A stretch of DNA of 64,000 nt from Symmetrospora coprosmae (lineage: Eukaryota > Basidiomycota > Cystobasidiomycetes > Symmetrosporaceae): assembly GCA_008802785.1 (NCBI GenBank), contig VUYT01000022.1, positions 269,673 through 333,672 of the forward strand, given 5' to 3'. Below are positions 33,432 to 45,710 of the stretch, piece after piece. Both the position numbers and the translations under genes were made by a program. The notes beneath the pieces were generated by a model, which made no database searches, was not told where the DNA came from, and saw only the letters and a program-made list of their open reading frames with translations. The first letter of the stretch is position 1. Each line of letters starts with the position of its first letter.

Positions 33432-36400
33432 TCACTCACATATTGGCAGCGTCAGCGAGTTGACCGACGCGGACAGCTTGCTCAGCTCTTCCTTCTCGAG
33501 GAAGTCCAGCGGCATCTCCGTAACGAAGCCGTGAATCTTTGCAAGCTCTCCCTTGATGTAGTCGAGCGACAGGTTCTCCTGATTGTGGATATGGCCAATG
33601 GGCTCGCCGGGCGGGACGAACTGATTGTACTCTGCCCATGACGTGATGCCCTTGGCCGGGACGCAGTGAAAGAGACTCTGGTACACCTCGGCATTCGTCC
33701 GCGCCGTCGTGGTCCATCTATTGTGGAAATCGTCCGAGAGCGGGTCCTGGACCGCAACATCTTCCGGAGTGTGGAAGGCGTACTCGTTGGGCACGCCCAC
33801 CGCCCGCATTGCTGGAGTGATGGGACCCGGGCAGTCTTGAGGCGGGATGAGGCCAAGGTGCTGCTTGAAGATCTGTCTCCGCATCGTCGCCGCGAATCGA
33901 CCAGCCATGTCTAGACAGAGAGAATTAGTGAGCATGCGACCCGTCGGCCAGTCTTAACGATCCGTCACTTACACTTCTTGCCGTCCATGACCCTGCAATT
34001 AGCGAGAGCGTCAGCTGTGTTTGTGGAAGTACCGCGTACCCTAAGAAGCACTCACGACTCGATGAGATCGGTGTCTTCGATGACGATGGCGATCTCGCTA
34101 TCTCTGTTTCCTTCTTGACTCCGATCGTTAATATTCGCCGAGCCGCAAATAACCTTCCTGTCGTCGACGATCATGAGCTTGCTGTGGATGTACAGCTCCT
34201 CCGAGACAAAGGCGTGCTTCTCGGCTTTCTCGCTGCCGAACCATGGCTCATCGTGTATCGTTCTTCCGCTCATGAGGTTGTTGCGTGACACGCTAGCTGG
34301 GATGTCGCGCAGCTCAGGCGGGGCGGCCGTCTCCCACCGATTGATGATCTCGATGGCAGCTGCCACACTCTCAGGCAGAGGAGCGTGCTGGATCGCCTCC
34401 GCACCCTTCGCGTTCTTCTCCGTCCCTTCGGATGCGGTGAGACCCTCACCATAGTGCATGGGCTTGAAGCGGATGTCCTGGTTGTTCTCCGCCTCAATCT
34501 CGGGGGGACTGCACGCCGTACCGCTTCGTCAGCATTGGCTCTTTCGTCTCGTCTAGATAGGCAACGAACTCATCGCCGATATTGATGCGTGCAACAGCTG
34601 CTAGCACGTCGTGCCACTTCAGTCCGCTGCGCTCCTCGGTCTGCTGCCAGATTTCCGGGTCGAATTTGACTGCGCAAAGCGGACTGTGTCAGCGGATGCT
34701 GCTTCACTACTGGATCTGAGGAGACAAGGCTCACTCCTGTCATACTGCCGCAGGTTGTAGAATGCAATGTAGTCGCTGGGATTGTAGCCTGCTGCCTGAA
34801 TCATGCCAAAGATACTGTCCTTGCCGCGGCTGATGGAGGCGTACTGGTGGTCGATGATGGTCGAGACTGACTCAGTCGCCTTCACGTCGCCAGAGAAGCT
34901 GCAAGCGGAATCGGCAGGCTCAGCTTGTGCATACGGCATGAGAATGATGGCCATGCGCGCTCACCATGGCACTTCCGGGATGACAACGATGACCTGTGAT
35001 ACGACGGCGAAAGTGACGGCGTCAGCAATGGCATATCGGGTCTTTAGACGTCGATGTGCATACCTTGAACTTCTCGCCGTCCCTGGCTGCAGACAGGATG
35101 CGTTCAACCAAAGCCAGCGCGATCTGGTTCTTGACGACGGCATTGCTCCCGGGCACAGAAACAAAGAACTGGTTCTCGATGTAAATGAAGTGATTGGCCT
35201 GCCGATGCACCCGTTGTTAGCAGCTGCGTGCTCTTGTCGTGTGTAAGAGCCAGCCTACCTCCCGAATGAGCTGGATGTATGCGTTCTGGATCGAATGCTC
35301 CGTGAGCCATCCGCAGGACCAGTCGCCGACACTGCGCACAACCTGAATCTTCATTTCGCCTCGATCGCGCCTGTCTAGGTGCACGCGCTGAGCATTGAAC
35401 TGTCGTAGGGTGTATGGAGGGCAATATCAGCTGGTTTCTTGCGGCTAGCCGGGCTCCGTCAGAGCCTGGACCGGCTTACCCGGAGACCCATGGAGCGGAA
35501 ACGACCTATGGACGGGAGAACTTGTCAGCTGCATGTAGCAGGATATAAAGCAGCATCGCGACCGACCGGTGTGAGGGTGGCGCATCAGCTGGTCGTTAAG
35601 CGGGTCGTCGCTGTTCAGCACAGCGCGCCGGAAGTCAGTCAGTACAACATCACGGAGGTGTAGAGACGTCTCAACCGCACTGAGGCCAGTCGAGCAGTGG
35701 GAATCTGTCGCTATGTTTGTACTTGAGGTCTCTGTGGTCGTTGATCCATCTCTATGTCAGCCGCCGCTATCGAGATCCGCCGCCCCCCAAGGACGCTCCG
35801 CACCGGACAAAATTCCACCTCTCTACGAAGAACTGTGCGATATCCATGACTGCCGGCCCGACGATCATGGTGTGCACGTCATGCCAGGGCATCCTGCCGA
35901 GCGAGAGCCTGTTCTGCTGGTTGCCGGCCCACGCGTCGACGCGCTCAAAGTCGGCCACGCGGGCGTTGTTGTAGTCTTGCCCCGCCTGCAGGAGAGACAT
36001 GACGTCGGACGGGTGCACGTCGGCCATCTGGAAGTTGTGCGTGTCCCAGCGACCGTAGCAGAGGTCGAGGCCGCCGATGCAGGCGATGCTGCGGAGGGCG
36101 TCAGCGTCGATATATACGTACGGAAGCGTGGGTGGTCGCTCACGCGTTGTCGACGATGACAATCTTCTCGTGATGGCTCCAGAGATACACCAGCTCGCCG
36201 CCGCTGTGGTCCTGCGAGTAGAGAAAAGGGGTGAGTCAGCGAGAGGACGGAGACAAGGCGCGCCAGGCACACATACCGGATGCCGAATGACGGAAATGTT
36301 CTCGTGCAGCTCTTCCAATGCATGCTTGGTGTGCTTGCTAGTGGACAGGGAATACGGCACCAGCTCAGCTGCGATGTCGAAAGCCAGGGGGCAGCACCTT

Positions 36401-37112
36401 CGACGCACGAGTTCAGAGTCATCGATGCTACGACCTCCTTGTACACCTGCGCATACACTTTGACGCCTCGCTCAGCTGCCCGCTTGAGGACTCTATCGAG
36501 CCGCCATTGCTCATTGTCGGCCGGCGGGCGGCGCAGGTAGATTTCTGGGCTGAGCCACCAGTCGCAGATCCAGATGGTATCTACGGCCTCTTCGAGGATC
36601 TCTGAGAGTGCCCAGAAGTAGTCGTGTCCGTCTGAGCGAGGAGTGCAGTCAGAATGTGTGACGCGTCCGGCGTGACCATCGCGAGCACTCTCACCCAGAA
36701 ACCACTTCGCGTCGTTGTGGCTGCGCTCGTCGGCGAAGGACTCGTAGCGGTGCGACTTGAGGATCTCTGCGCGCCGCCTGTCCATCTCCTTCTCGTGCTC
36801 TTCATCATGGCGATGGCTGCGGCGTGATGATGATGATGTGCGGATCAGACGTCAGACGGAGCTTCGGAATAAAGGGCCGTCGGTCGAGCTCACTTCGGGT
36901 TCCAGGTGGTCTGCAATTAAGATGGGATGTCAGCGTGCTACCTTCACAGTCTACATTGGAGAAGAGCTATACCCCACCTTTGCAGCTGTCCCCAATCTCG
37001 CGACGCCCGCCTGGATCCTGTCCATGCTGTCACCCGCAGCATGGAACTTGGACTCGACCTTGTCCTCGAACTTCTCATATTTTTCGCTGATCTTGCCAAA
37101 GAGCTTGGACAT
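33432..37112 (-). CDS. Phospholipase D, two HKD motifs, apparent +1 indel
   Basis: Hydrolyses phosphatidylcholine to phosphatidic acid. Sixteen exons: 37112-36978, 36910-36894, 36816-36695, 36631-36432, 36363-36277, 36211-36144, 36088-35804, 35731-35676, 35505-35480, 35399-35259, 35198-35064, 34993-34965, 34898-34735, 34669-34056, 33992-33973, 33910-33432. Their sum is one base over a multiple of three. First [15 protein letters not shown]; second: [20 protein letters not shown]; also [15 protein letters not shown] and [18 protein letters not shown]. The break lies in a six-C run at 34507-34502. Upstream reads ...KRYGVQ, downstream resumes [10 protein letters not shown] in the next frame. Without the extra base the protein would be about 858 residues. 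No PX or PH domain precedes the catalytic part, unlike Spo14. The indel may be a sequencing error. Confidence 0.85.
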
Positions 37113-37511
37113 GTCGTCTGCTCTGTGATGCTCTGCTTGTCGGGTCGAGCACGAGTACGTAGAACTGAAAGCGCTTCCCGCCGCTGACGCCGAGAGGTCC
37201 GTTCACGTGCGCCTGAAGAGGCGGATGGATGGATGCATGACCGAGATCAGACATTGTGTGGTGGTATCGTGTCGTCAGGGCAGGGCAGTAGTGCTTCTTC
37301 GCCTAGCAGGATCGCGATACTGCACCCCATCCGATAGTCAGCATGTGGATTGGCTGCCGGCTCTGTCAGATGCATGATATGCTGTCCCCTCTGTGTGAGC
37401 CTTCGCGGTGCAGGCAGTTCGCGGTATGGGTACCGGTACAGGCAGCAGCTCTTTCAGCTCTTTCATCCACTGCTCGTCTCCCACCTGGATTGACCAAGAA
37501 CCTCTCACGAG
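37113..37511. promoter_or_regulatory. Divergent promoter region (PLD / SulP gene)
   Basis: About 400 bp between the start codons of the phospholipase D gene (minus) and the SulP-type gene (plus). No recognisable operator. Confidence 0.4.
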
Positions 37512-40500
37512 ATGGCCACTGCGGGCCACAAGAGCTCCTCACTGAGGACCTCTGGCCTTGGTCGTCGGCGTGCCAGCAATCCGTCTGGCGAGCAGCCGCA
37601 CCCGCATCCTCACCGCAGCCCGTCGCCTCGACCCTCGACGAGCACAAATGATAGCGGGATAGCAGACGAGGCAGCAGCGGGAGGCGCAGGAGGCTCGCAC
37701 ACCAGCTATGGAACAGCAGGCAGTGGGGGTAGCCTGCCGCTGCAGATGCCAGGCAGGAGCTACTACGGCTACAGGAAAGCGTCGAGCGCGGCGCCGCACC
37801 CAAATGCTGGAGGAGGAGGAGGAGGAGGACCGGCCGGCAGCGGCGGAGGAGGAGGAGGTGCCAGCGGAGTAGGAGCATCAGCGCATCTTATGGCAGGGAG
37901 CATCCCCATGTCGCTCACCCAGTCGAGCTTCGACATCAGAGAAGGTGCCATCTTGCTCTCCCAATACGAGTATGACCTCGCTCCGCGCACGCAAGAACGC
38001 CTCGGCTGACCCCGCTGTGCCGTCTAAAAACCCATCATGCAGGAAGCGCGCGACTCGCTAGCTTGGGTCTCTCGAGCTACCTCTCTGATCAGTACATTGA
38101 CGAGCTCGAATTCGAAAGAGCGCTCGCACACACCTCCGACGCACCGTTGCCTGGCATCGACACCCCTACCCCGTCCACATCCGCCACGAAAATAGACGCC
38201 TCGGTGCTGGGAGATGCGCTCCTGCTCAGCGCGTCCCCTAGCAAGGCACGGCACAAGCTCGGGTCAGCCTCGCCCGGCACTGGCAATGCCTCGCTGCAGA
38301 ACACGCCTAGCGGCCTGTCCGTCCTCATGCAGAAGCATGAAAGCCTGTCGGCTCCGTCCTCTCCCGCATCCGCAGCAGCAGCCGCAGGAACAGGGTCAAC
38401 GGACGCGTCTCCAAGCTCGGCTGGTACTGCGCGTGTGCCTGTTGCGCAGAATGAGCAGGGGCACGATGGGGCAGGGAAACCTGGATCCAGAGAGGCCCAA
38501 GCTGGGAGCAGCGAGGGAAGCGACACCGTCGGTCGCCCGACACCGACCGCGGGCTCTCCCAGTGCAAAGCAGGACAGCCGAGCAGAGGGCAAGAGCTATG
38601 CCGACGCAGCGTGCGAAGCGCCAATGGCAGAAGAAACCGCAGGCGCGAGTGCCATCTCTGTGTCTTCGACAACCTCGTCTCGCTCAGAGCACGACCAGCA
38701 CCTCGAAATGTACAGCGACAAACCGCGAGCGCAGCGCCTCTCCGCCGTGCTTGAAGCGCGCCCTGCGCTGAACCTACCTCTCGACGTGTACACGGAGCGC
38801 TCGCCTCTGATCCGGAAGTCCCGCCCGCCATCACGCTCATCCATTCACATAGCCGGCGGTAGAGAGTCTCGCGACTCTTCAGCAGACAGGAAGACCGTCT
38901 CATCCTCGGCGTGCAGCACGGCGCGCCCGAACGAGCCACCGCACTACAGATATCGGCCTTTCGTCAGGTGGTCAGAGTACTTTGACAGAGCGAGATCGCG
39001 CTTCCTCAGCTCGGCGCAGGAGGGTGCCGAGCAGGCGTACAGCCTGCGCAAGCGGCCGCTATCGGAGCTGGCTCTGGCAGTCGTCTTGGAGCCAATAAAG
39101 ACGCTGCCAGCTGTTATCCTCGGCATCTTGATGAACCTGCTAGGTAGGCCTGGGCCAAGGGACAAGTTGTGGTGAGAAGGCGATATAAGCGCTGACCCTC
39201 CTTGATACGTCTCAGACGGCGTCTCTTACGGGATGGTGCGTCACAAGGCTCTGCTGCGAGCTATGATAACCTCGCACTGGCTGACATCGTGATCGTGCCG
39301 ACGCTTCTAGATCATGTTTCCGGTCTCGTCGCCGGTGTTTGCGAGCTTCGGAGGCATCGGAGTCTCAATGGTGCGTTATAGACAGGCAACGCCGCTATCA
39401 TTGGTCTCCTCTCTCAGCTCATATGTGTCTGTGATGGTACCAGTTCTTCGCCAGCTGCTTCGTGTCTCAGGTTGTCTTCTCTAGCCGCAGTATCTTCAAG
39501 GGTGGAAAGTGAGTAGCTTCCGCTTCTGGGACTGTCACTACCCTGGCTGATGCGGATTTCGATCACGCTGTCGTTTCTCAGTGGCTCCATGATGATCGAA
39601 GCCGTCCCATTCTTGCATGTCATCGCGTTCAGCATCCAAGATCGTCTCGGAGGCATGGAGAATGCGCATGCCGTAGTCGCTACTACCATGGTCGCCTATG
39701 CTTTGACTGGTATTCTCACAGGTGGGTACCCGCCGCTCCGTTTCCTGGGAAGACTCGGTGTTGTTAACATTCGCTTCGCTTGTTTTCATCAGGCCTGGTC
39801 TTCTTCTTGCTTGGCTATCTACGGCTGGGTGCATTCACCGAGTTCTTCCCCCGTATCGTCCTTATCGGATGCATCGGAGGTGTCGGAGCATTCCTCGTCA
39901 TTACTGGCGTGGAAGTCTGCGCGGGCTTGGAGAACGAGACGCTCGAGCTCAGCTGGACTGTCCTCAAGCGTTTCTTTGAGCCGCACCTGCTTGTCCTATG
40001 GGTCAGTCTCTCGATGACACATAGGTTTCTGCCCTGGGCGCTAACTCACTGGAACTCGATTCGCAGCTACTGCCTCTCGGCCTGGCGGCCCTCGTCCGCA
40101 TCATCACCTCGTCCCGCTTCAACCATCCAATGGTATTCCCGGCCTTCTTCCTCTTGATCCCTATTGTCTTCTACATCATCGTATTCGCGGCGCGGATACC
40201 TATCTCGACCCTCCGGAAAGGTGGTTGGATCTTTGACGTCAACGGCGTCAGCTCGGGCCCCTTCGAGTACTTCACTCTTTTTGGTGCGTCTGTCTGCTTC
40301 CTCGGGCATATGCTGCTTCATCCCGGATGGAGTACTGACTTGCTCTCACCATTCGTCCGCTCGCCACGAGCAGATTTCAAGGCGACAGACTTTGCCGCAG
40401 TCATGGAGACCATTCCGACGCAGCTCGCTCTCGTCTTCTTCGCACTTCTGCACGTACCTATCAACGTGCCAGCTCTCGCACTCAGCGTTGGCGAAGATAA

Positions 40501-42568
40501 CGTCGTTACCGACACGGAGCTCGTCAACCACGGTCTGTCCAACTTCCTGGCTGGGTGCCTAGGCACGATTCCAAACTATCTCGTGTACACCAACAGCGTC
40601 CTCTTCTACCGCGTAGGAGGCACGACCCGGCTCAGTAGCTTCATGCTCGCGCTGGCTACCCTCGCAGTCTTCCTCATCGGGCCTTGGGTGATCGGCTATC
40701 TGCCCGTCATGATTGTCGGCACGGTGAGTTGGAGCTCGCCGCTGCGCAGAATTCGGTGGCACCCGCAACGTGTGCTGATAGCTCTGTGCACAGCTCATCT
40801 ACATTCTCGGTTACGATCTGCTCAAGGAAGCTGTCTGGGATACATGGGGTCGCGTATCAGGGGTCAGTCTGTCCGTCGACACTGAGTACATGTAAATTCA
40901 CGCTGACGCACCAGCCCAACATGACATGCAGTTCGATTACTGCACGATCTGGATCATTATCCTCGCAATGACATACTTTGATTTTGTCGTCGGTATCGGC
41001 GTCGGCAGTGAGTCGTGCTTACATCAGAGCTAGTTCGCGGCGCACCGTCGCTGATGTTGAGACTGCCTTCAGTCGTGGTCGCGTGCATTTCCTTCGTCAT
41101 TGTCTCCTCACAGCGGCAACCCATCCGCGCCATCATGAGCGGCGTTACGGCGAGCTCGACCGTCCGGCGGCATCCTCGCCAGAGCGCCTTCCTACGGAGG
41201 GTCGGCTCACAGACGCGGGTCATTAAGCTGCAAGGCTTCCTTTTCTTCGGAACGGTCGTCAAAGTGGAAGCCAAGATACGTGATCTGCTAGAGGAGGCTG
41301 CTTGGCATCTGGCTCCCATCCGCTTCCTGCTCGTCGACTTCAGCCTCGCCAGCGGCGTCGACTTTTCCGCTGCAGAAGCGTTTCTGCGCATTCAGCGCTT
41401 GCTGCAGGTCAAGAATGTTATCCTGGTCGTGTGCGGCTGCAGTGCCGAGTCGCCAGTAGGGAAGGCCTTGAATAATGTTGATCTGTTTTCGGGCGATGAG
41501 AACCTAGTCAGGGTGTTCTCGACTCTGAATGATGCTCTCGAGGTGAGGCGCTTACAGGAGGGCGACGCCCTCGACGACTTACAGCTGACGCGTCTTCTGT
41601 GCCAGCACTGCGAGAACAGCCAGCTCCGCAGCTTATACAGCAAGACTCTCGAGCCAAGCATGCCTGTCCAGCAGCACGATGCGACCAGTGTCGGAATTGG
41701 TAGGTCACAATCCGCATACATACCCTCATCACTGGCAAACCTGCTGACCCTGGCTCACCTGCCGATAGACGTCTCGTACCGACCAGTTGCGGCCGAAGGA
41801 CCAGCAGACGGCTTCGATGCTTTCTCACCACGCAGAACGCACCTGCTCAAGGCAGCCAATGAGACCTTCCCAGGCCGCAAAATCGGGATCGGTTCAGGGC
41901 CACCATCGACGCCATCTGCAGCCAACTTTCTCTCTGTGCACAATGTCTCACCCGCCCCGCAAGCCAACGTGGGCGACGCGACGCCTGCGCGAAAGTCAGT
42001 GCCGCCGCCCGAACCAGTGCGGTTGCTTATGCAAGCGCTCGGCCCATACGCGCCGGAATTGCGCGAAGACTTCTTCTTGCGTGTCGGTCCATCTTACTTC
42101 TCCAAGAAATCGGTGCCGAGCGGGACGTGCCTCTGGAAATCTGGGGATATCGCCGATTGCTGCTACGTGCTCGAGTCGGGCATCTTGAAGGCGACGTACG
42201 AGTTCCTGGACCCAGAGTCGAGCACAAGCCTCCCGCCGCCGCAGATCATCTCGGAGAGCATGCTGCCGGGAACCATGGCGGGAGAAATGACGTTCCTCGC
42301 TGCCAGCCGGAGGAACGCCACAGTCGTCGCGGAGAGGGATGCAGTCCTTTGGAAGATGGACAACGTGGATCTGGCGAGGCTGGAGGAGAAGGAAGGTCCT
42401 GGTATTGCAAGATCGTTCAGGCAGGTGCTTCTCCGGGTCAGCGCGGAGTCTGCAGATGGTGAGCGGGACGGACACCCGGCGTGCCGGGCCGCAGTCCGAC
42501 GAGATATCGCGACGCTGACCAGCAACTCCATCCCAATAGTTCTGATGGGCCACTTGATCAGCGGATAA
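37512..42568 (+). CDS. SulP-family transporter with STAS and cyclic-nucleotide-binding-like domains (Vsb1/YGR125W-like)
   Basis: Fourteen exons: 37512-37969, 38062-39143, 39216-39235, 39311-39370, 39444-39508, 39582-39721, 39793-40001, 40067-40283, 40374-40723, 40794-40862, 40932-41007, 41073-41699, 41769-42458, 42540-42568. They sum exactly to 1363 residues. The first ~480 residues are disordered, with Gly runs. The membrane part (about 490-950) includes DGVSYGMIMFPVSSPVFASF, SMMIEAVPFLHVIAFSI and LGTIPNYLVYTNSVLFYR. The STAS domain (about 955-1085) includes RVIKLQGFLFFGTVVKVE and FLLVDFSLASGVDFSAAEAF. A cNMP-like domain (about 1215-1345) includes GTCLWKSGDIADCCYVLESG and GTMAGEMTFLAASRRNATVV. 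This layout matches yeast Vsb1, linked to vacuolar basic-amino-acid uptake, rather than plasma-membrane sulfate permeases. Substrate is an inference. A 42-nt segment at 41543-41584 may be a further frame-neutral intron. Confidence 0.9.
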
Positions 42569-42795
42569 TCGTTCCGGCCCGCGTTTGAAGCTCTCGAAAG
42601 AAACGGATGGAGCTGCACAAGCGAGTCATCCCCATACACGCTATCTTACGAAGTTGCTATTATTACGTAGTGCTGCAGATAGAGGGACTTATGTTGTCGT
42701 GCAAGAGCCGTCATGACTGTATCTAGCCGAGCGTCTGCCGACAACTGCTGGCCAGTGGCTGCTTCGCTTGACTCGCTCCAACTCACCAAGCAAAC

Positions 42796-44337
42796 ATGGC
42801 CAGCTCGGACTTCAAGCCAGAGGGTTTCACCCTCGAGAAAGGTCTCATTCGCAAGAACATCCTTGGCCTGCAGCCCTATCGATGCGCCAGAGACGACTTC
42901 TCGACGGGTGCGTCCTCTCTGGGCCCGCACCCTCCGAGTCACGCTTTCTGGAGGCGAGGTCGCCAGTGAGCAGGACGGAAGCTGGCTGACTTGCAACGCG
43001 CACACAGGTATCCTGCTGGATGCCAATGAGAATGCATTGGGACCCTCGCTGTCCTCGAGCTCACCTCCGTCGAGCAACAACCAGCCGAACGGGGGCTCCT
43101 CGTTGTCGTCGAACGGCACGACTGCCATTGAGGACGCCCTCCAGGTCGAGGACTATGCCGCCCTCGAGCTCAACCGGTACCCTGACCCTGTGCAGGGTGA
43201 CATCAAAGACAGGTTCTCGGACTACAGAGGATTCCGCTATGGCCGGAAGGGCGTGTTCCTTGGTGTCGGAAGCGACGAGATCATCGACCTCCTCATCCGC
43301 GTGACTTGCACACCTGGGCAGGAACTGGGCGACAAGCTGCTGGGTGCGTTGGCCAGCCTTCTTTCGCGTCGCTGCGATATCTCGGACACAGCATGCTCAC
43401 ATTCAGCGATCCGCAGTCTGCCCGCCAACGTATGGTATGTACTCGGTCTGTGCAGCCGTAAACGATGTCGAAGTCATCAAGTGCCCGCTCGACACGACGC
43501 CGGGACCATCGCAGTTCCAGCCACGCATCGACGCAATCTCCGAAATCCTGTCCGGTCCTGAAGCTAGCAGGATCAAGCTGCTCTTCCTTACATCTCCCGG
43601 CAACCCGACCGGAACGAGCATACCGAATGAGACGATCCGGCAGATCCTGGAGCACCCCGCATGGCGAGGCCTTGTCGTCGTTGACGAAGCGTACATCGAT
43701 TTCAGCAAGGTGCCCAGTGCTGTCAAGCTGTAACTCATTTCCACTTGGCTGGTTGCTTCCGCGCTGACCGAGGCTGACTGCTGGCTTCGCCTATTCGCCT
43801 GTCTGCAGCTTCGACGAAGGCTGGCAGAACCTGGTTGTCATGCAGACACTGAGCAAAGGCTTCGGCCTCGCGGGCATCCGAATGGGCATCTCCTTCCAGT
43901 CCCAAGCACTGGCCCAGATCCTGGCCAACACCAAAGCGCCATACACCATCGGTACGCCGACGGCCGCGCTGACGATGAAAGCGCTATCGCCGGCGAACCT
44001 ACGCGGCATGGAGGAGAAGACGCGACACCTGAAAGTCAATCGCGCATGGTTGCTGGATACCTTGGCGCGCGATTTTGCCGCTTCCATCGGGCCGCCTCAG
44101 GGTGCCAACGACGCCAACTTTGTGCTAGTCCCCGTATACGGCAAGGCAGGAGGCAAGCAAGTCGACAACGCAAGGGCAGTCCTTATTTACAAGAAGCTCG
44201 CCGAGGAAAAGGGCGTCGTTGTCCGGTACAGAGGCAATGAGGTTGGGTGCGAAGCGTGTCTGCGGATCACGATCGGGACAGACGATGAATGCAGAGCAGC
44301 GATAGAGAAGCTTAGAGAGGTGTTGACAGAAGTGTAG
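42796..44337 (+). CDS. HIS5: Histidinol-phosphate aminotransferase
   Basis: PLP enzyme of histidine synthesis, converting imidazole-acetol phosphate to histidinol phosphate. Model: 42796-42907, 43008-43343, 43417-43729, 43809-44337; 429 residues in frame. Motifs: LDANENALGP, LNRYPDPVQGDIKDRFSDYR, FLGVGSDEIIDLLIR, CPPTYGMYSVCAAVNDVEV, TSPGNPTGTSIP, VVDEAYIDF and MQTLSKGFGLAGIRMG. Lys270 in SKGFG should hold PLP. The C-terminus NEVGCEACLRITIGTDDECR is typical. A Ser/Asn-rich insertion after LGPSL is unusual but lies in a variable loop. The gene converges with the first M50B gene, with only 41 bp between stops. Confidence 0.95.
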
Positions 44338-44378
44338 ACGCAGTAGACGGCCAGTCGGTGTCCCACTCCTCGCTTGCG

Positions 44379-45710
44379 TTAGGTCGGAATGAAGTGCGAT
44401 GCCTGCTTGATCTGCTCGGCCCTTGTCTCCTTGAAGTGTTTGTGATACCAGGCATGTCACGCCGTGAGTCAGAAACTATCAGACGAACCTCGGCCGGATT
44501 AACATCCACTCACTGCCAGCACAGCGGAGAAGGCTGCTGCAGCGAAGAAGAAGACGTTCATAAGCCACCAGATCCGCCCTACCCACTGAAGAAGATGCCT
44601 TATCAGCTACAGCATCTCGTTGCAGACTTCTGTGCCTCTCGCCCTCACAATGGCGCTACCACCGTAGTGCTGAGCGAAGTACTGAGCATCCGATACTTCG
44701 GATCTCACATTGGTGTACCAGGTAGTCTGTAGATCACATTGATTGCCGGATGTCCCTAGCCACATGAACCAGAAGCGCAGTCCCCTCCCATGATCTAAGA
44801 AGCAGGCAGGCACAGTAGCTGACGGTGCAGTCACGAAGTTGCCGTCAATTGCGCCATTCCTGCAGACTCGATGTGAACGCGCACTTACTGATCACTGGGG
44901 CGGCTGCAAGCCAGTAGCCGGTCTTATTGCTTGGGTCGAGCCAGATTAGTGATGTAAGCAGGATCGGAAGCTGGTGGAGGCAGGGTATCAGTGGGGCTGC
45001 CTTGCGTCTTGGACCCCTCTGGAGACCCACAAGAGCAAAGCAGATGATCTTGCTAGCAAGGATGATGAAACTCGAAAAGATTAGGAGGGAGAAGATGGCA
45101 TTCGAACCAAGATATCCCATGCTGGCCTTGAAGATCTTGAAGTGGCGGCGCTCCTCGATGTCGGTCGTAACCCCGCCTCCAAGTCCATTCCTTAGAGGCT
45201 TGTCGACGTCGATGGAGACTAGCCTGTCGCCATCCAGAATTCCGAACGCGGCATGGAACCATTCATGTACGAGGATCGTCAGTGAAGCACCAGGTAGAAG
45301 CAAAAGCCTGGCTCCAAAGCCCTGTAGGGTGATGAAAACGTGTGAGCTGGCTGGTGATGATTTCTGGCGAGTTTGGGCCGCAGCGAGACCGCAGAGTACG
45401 GCAGTATACCGCGTCCATACTCACCGGATAGATAAGGCGGTCGAATTGGTGTACGGTCTATACGAGGGTTGAGCGAAGTCAGCCCGTATGCTATATGCAC
45501 CAGGATGAGCGGCGACCACCGAAAGGCGACACTTACGACTGCGAAGAGGACGAAGGTTACGAAGTCAACCAGTGACAGGTGCTGTTCAGTGGGATTGGGG
45601 ATTGCGCGTTCGACAAACTGTTCTCTGCTGATCAGGTCGGCGATGCCTGTGTCATTGTCTCCGGAAGCAGCCGCGTCAAGCGAAGTAATAGATGCTGATG
45701 TACACTATGC
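44379..45710 (-). CDS. Peptidase M50B-like membrane protein, copy 1
   Basis: Putative intramembrane zinc metallopeptidase-like protein. Segments read on the minus strand: DLISREQFVERAIPNPTEQH up to 45537 (GTAAGT donor), then HQFDRLIYP, then ARLLLLPGASLTILVHEWFH with HExxH zinc motif, GGGVTTDIEERRHFKIFKAS, YLGSNAIFSLLIFSSFIILA, LPILLTSLIWLDPSNKTGYW, CFLDHGRGLRFWFMWLGTSG and QHYGGSAI. It ends VGRIWWLMNVFFFAAAAF and then EQIKQASHFIPT with stop at 44379. The first exon is not resolved: no in-frame ATG precedes DLISREQF, and an acceptor-like CATAG lies near 45703. The family is known from the fungal M50B domain; the substrate is unknown. It is a close paralog of the next gene. Confidence 0.75.

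Noticed and set aside
34509-34521. A 13-nt GT-AG 'intron' that would repair the phospholipase D frame
   Set aside because: GTACGGCGTGCAG would restore the frame, but it is far too short for spliceosomal removal; an indel in the adjacent homopolymer is more likely.
37366-37878. 170-codon minus-strand frame over the SulP gene N-terminus
   Set aside because: Leu/Arg/Ser-rich mirror of the disordered plus-strand coding region; no independent support.
44125-44460. Read-through C-terminus of M50B copy 1 antisense to HIS5
   Set aside because: The frame overlaps HIS5 coding sequence. Copy 2 homology instead supports ending at 44379 with EQIKQASHFIPT.
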